A stretch of DNA of 39,200 bases from Bacteriovorax sp. UBA1852 (GTDB lineage: Bacteria > Bdellovibrionota > Bacteriovoracia > Bacteriovoracales > Bacteriovoracaceae): the NCBI GenBank assembly GCA_002338505.1, contig DDIK01000190.1, positions 1-39,200 on the forward strand, written 5' to 3'. This document shows, in pieces, positions 38,992-39,200 of this stretch; position 1 is the first letter of the stretch; every line of letters begins with the position of its first letter. Below the pieces are notes generated by a model that had not been told where the DNA came from, searched no databases, and saw only the letters and a list, made by a program, of their open reading frames with translations. A program made the translations under genes and the position numbers.

Positions 38992-39200
38992 TTATGAAAG
39001 CTTTAGAAAGTTCTCTGGTGGTCGACCAATGATTGCATTTTTCTTACTTAAAAATATTGGTCTTTCTAATAATTTTGGGTTCTTACTTACGACTTTGGCC
39101 CACTGGCTATGGTCTAAGCTCTTACCTTTGAGTTCAAGTTCTTTAAAAATAGCTTCTTTTACGCGAATGAGTCCATCGAGAGGCTCCTTGCCAGACTTCT
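38992..39200 (-). CDS. ArsC/Spx-family protein, 3' part
   Basis: The frame is open at the right edge and ends at TAA 38994-38992, giving the last 68 residues. The end, PKLLERPIFLSKKNAIIGRP and then PENFLKLS, is the hallmark C-terminus of the arsenate reductase/YfgD family. The catalytic Cys would lie outside the window, so true arsenate reduction cannot be judged. Many members of this group (YfgD-like) have unknown roles. It precedes the FecR operon on the same strand with a 154-base gap. Confidence 0.85.
   Translation of the reverse strand, partial: KSGKEPLDGLIRVKEAIFKELELKGKSLDHSQWAKVVSKNPKLLERPIFLSKKNAIIGRPPENFLKLS

Noticed and set aside
1..39200. tRNA, rRNA, insertion sequences, prophage genes
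   Set aside because: None were recognised on either strand; no transposase or integrase motifs and no cloverleaf-like sequence stood out.

Overview
The window is an AT-rich, gene-dense bacterial chromosome segment with Gram-negative features: lipoprotein signal peptides, an outer-membrane beta-barrel candidate, an L,D-transpeptidase and a FliL protein. Several features point to the Bdellovibrionota, most likely Bacteriovoracales (a Bacteriovorax or Halobacteriovorax relative). These are a YkuD + NTF2-like peptidoglycan enzyme of the type that curves Bdellovibrio cells, a serine palmitoyltransferase operon in a lineage known for sphingophosphonolipids, and many lineage-specific lipoproteins. 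This placement is inference. I see no tRNA, rRNA, CRISPR array, insertion sequence or prophage.

Layout. 1-5.97 kb: the 3' end of a rhomboid-like membrane protein that lacks the catalytic His, a 56-residue orphan, a LysR regulator with a palindromic operator facing a secreted Kazal-like protein, FliL, a lipoprotein, alanine dehydrogenase and a PhnP-like metallo-hydrolase. 6.1-8.8 kb: two M16 peptidase genes whose catalytic motifs are split between the two products. 8.8-11.0 kb: a tightly packed L,D-transpeptidase / membrane coiled-coil / bactofilin operon, probably for cell shape. 11.1-15.2 kb: an acidic coiled-coil protein, a GGDEF diguanylate cyclase and a metallophosphoesterase.

15.5-26.6 kb holds the most interesting content, a dispersed sphingolipid locus. 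A minus-strand operon encodes serine palmitoyltransferase, a GNAT-like protein matching bacterial ceramide synthase, and an extended SDR matching ceramide reductase. Around it lie a fatty-acid 2-hydroxylase closely resembling eukaryotic FA2H/Scs7 (without the cytochrome b5 domain), a PAP2-type phosphatase, an exported START-domain lipid-binding protein and, about 4.6 kb beyond the spt start and downstream of the fructose-bisphosphate aldolase gene, a desaturase that is very close to the eukaryotic dihydroceramide delta-4 desaturase DEGS. Together they predict 2-hydroxylated, delta-4-unsaturated (sphingosine-type) ceramides made by bacterial backbone enzymes and eukaryote-like tailoring enzymes. 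An orphan membrane protein, a PilZ protein and aminopeptidase N lie in between.

26.6-32.7 kb: class II aldolase, a secreted cysteine-containing protein, a large orphan lipoprotein, and a fused alpha/beta E1 2-oxoacid dehydrogenase preceded by a short overlapping leader ORF. If branched-chain specific, this E1 would supply iso-fatty-acid primers. 32.7-38.8 kb: a minus-strand signalling and envelope operon (FecR-domain protein, TPR plus beta-barrel protein, CHASE2 adenylate cyclase, CheY-like receiver). The right edge holds the 3' end of an ArsC-family gene.
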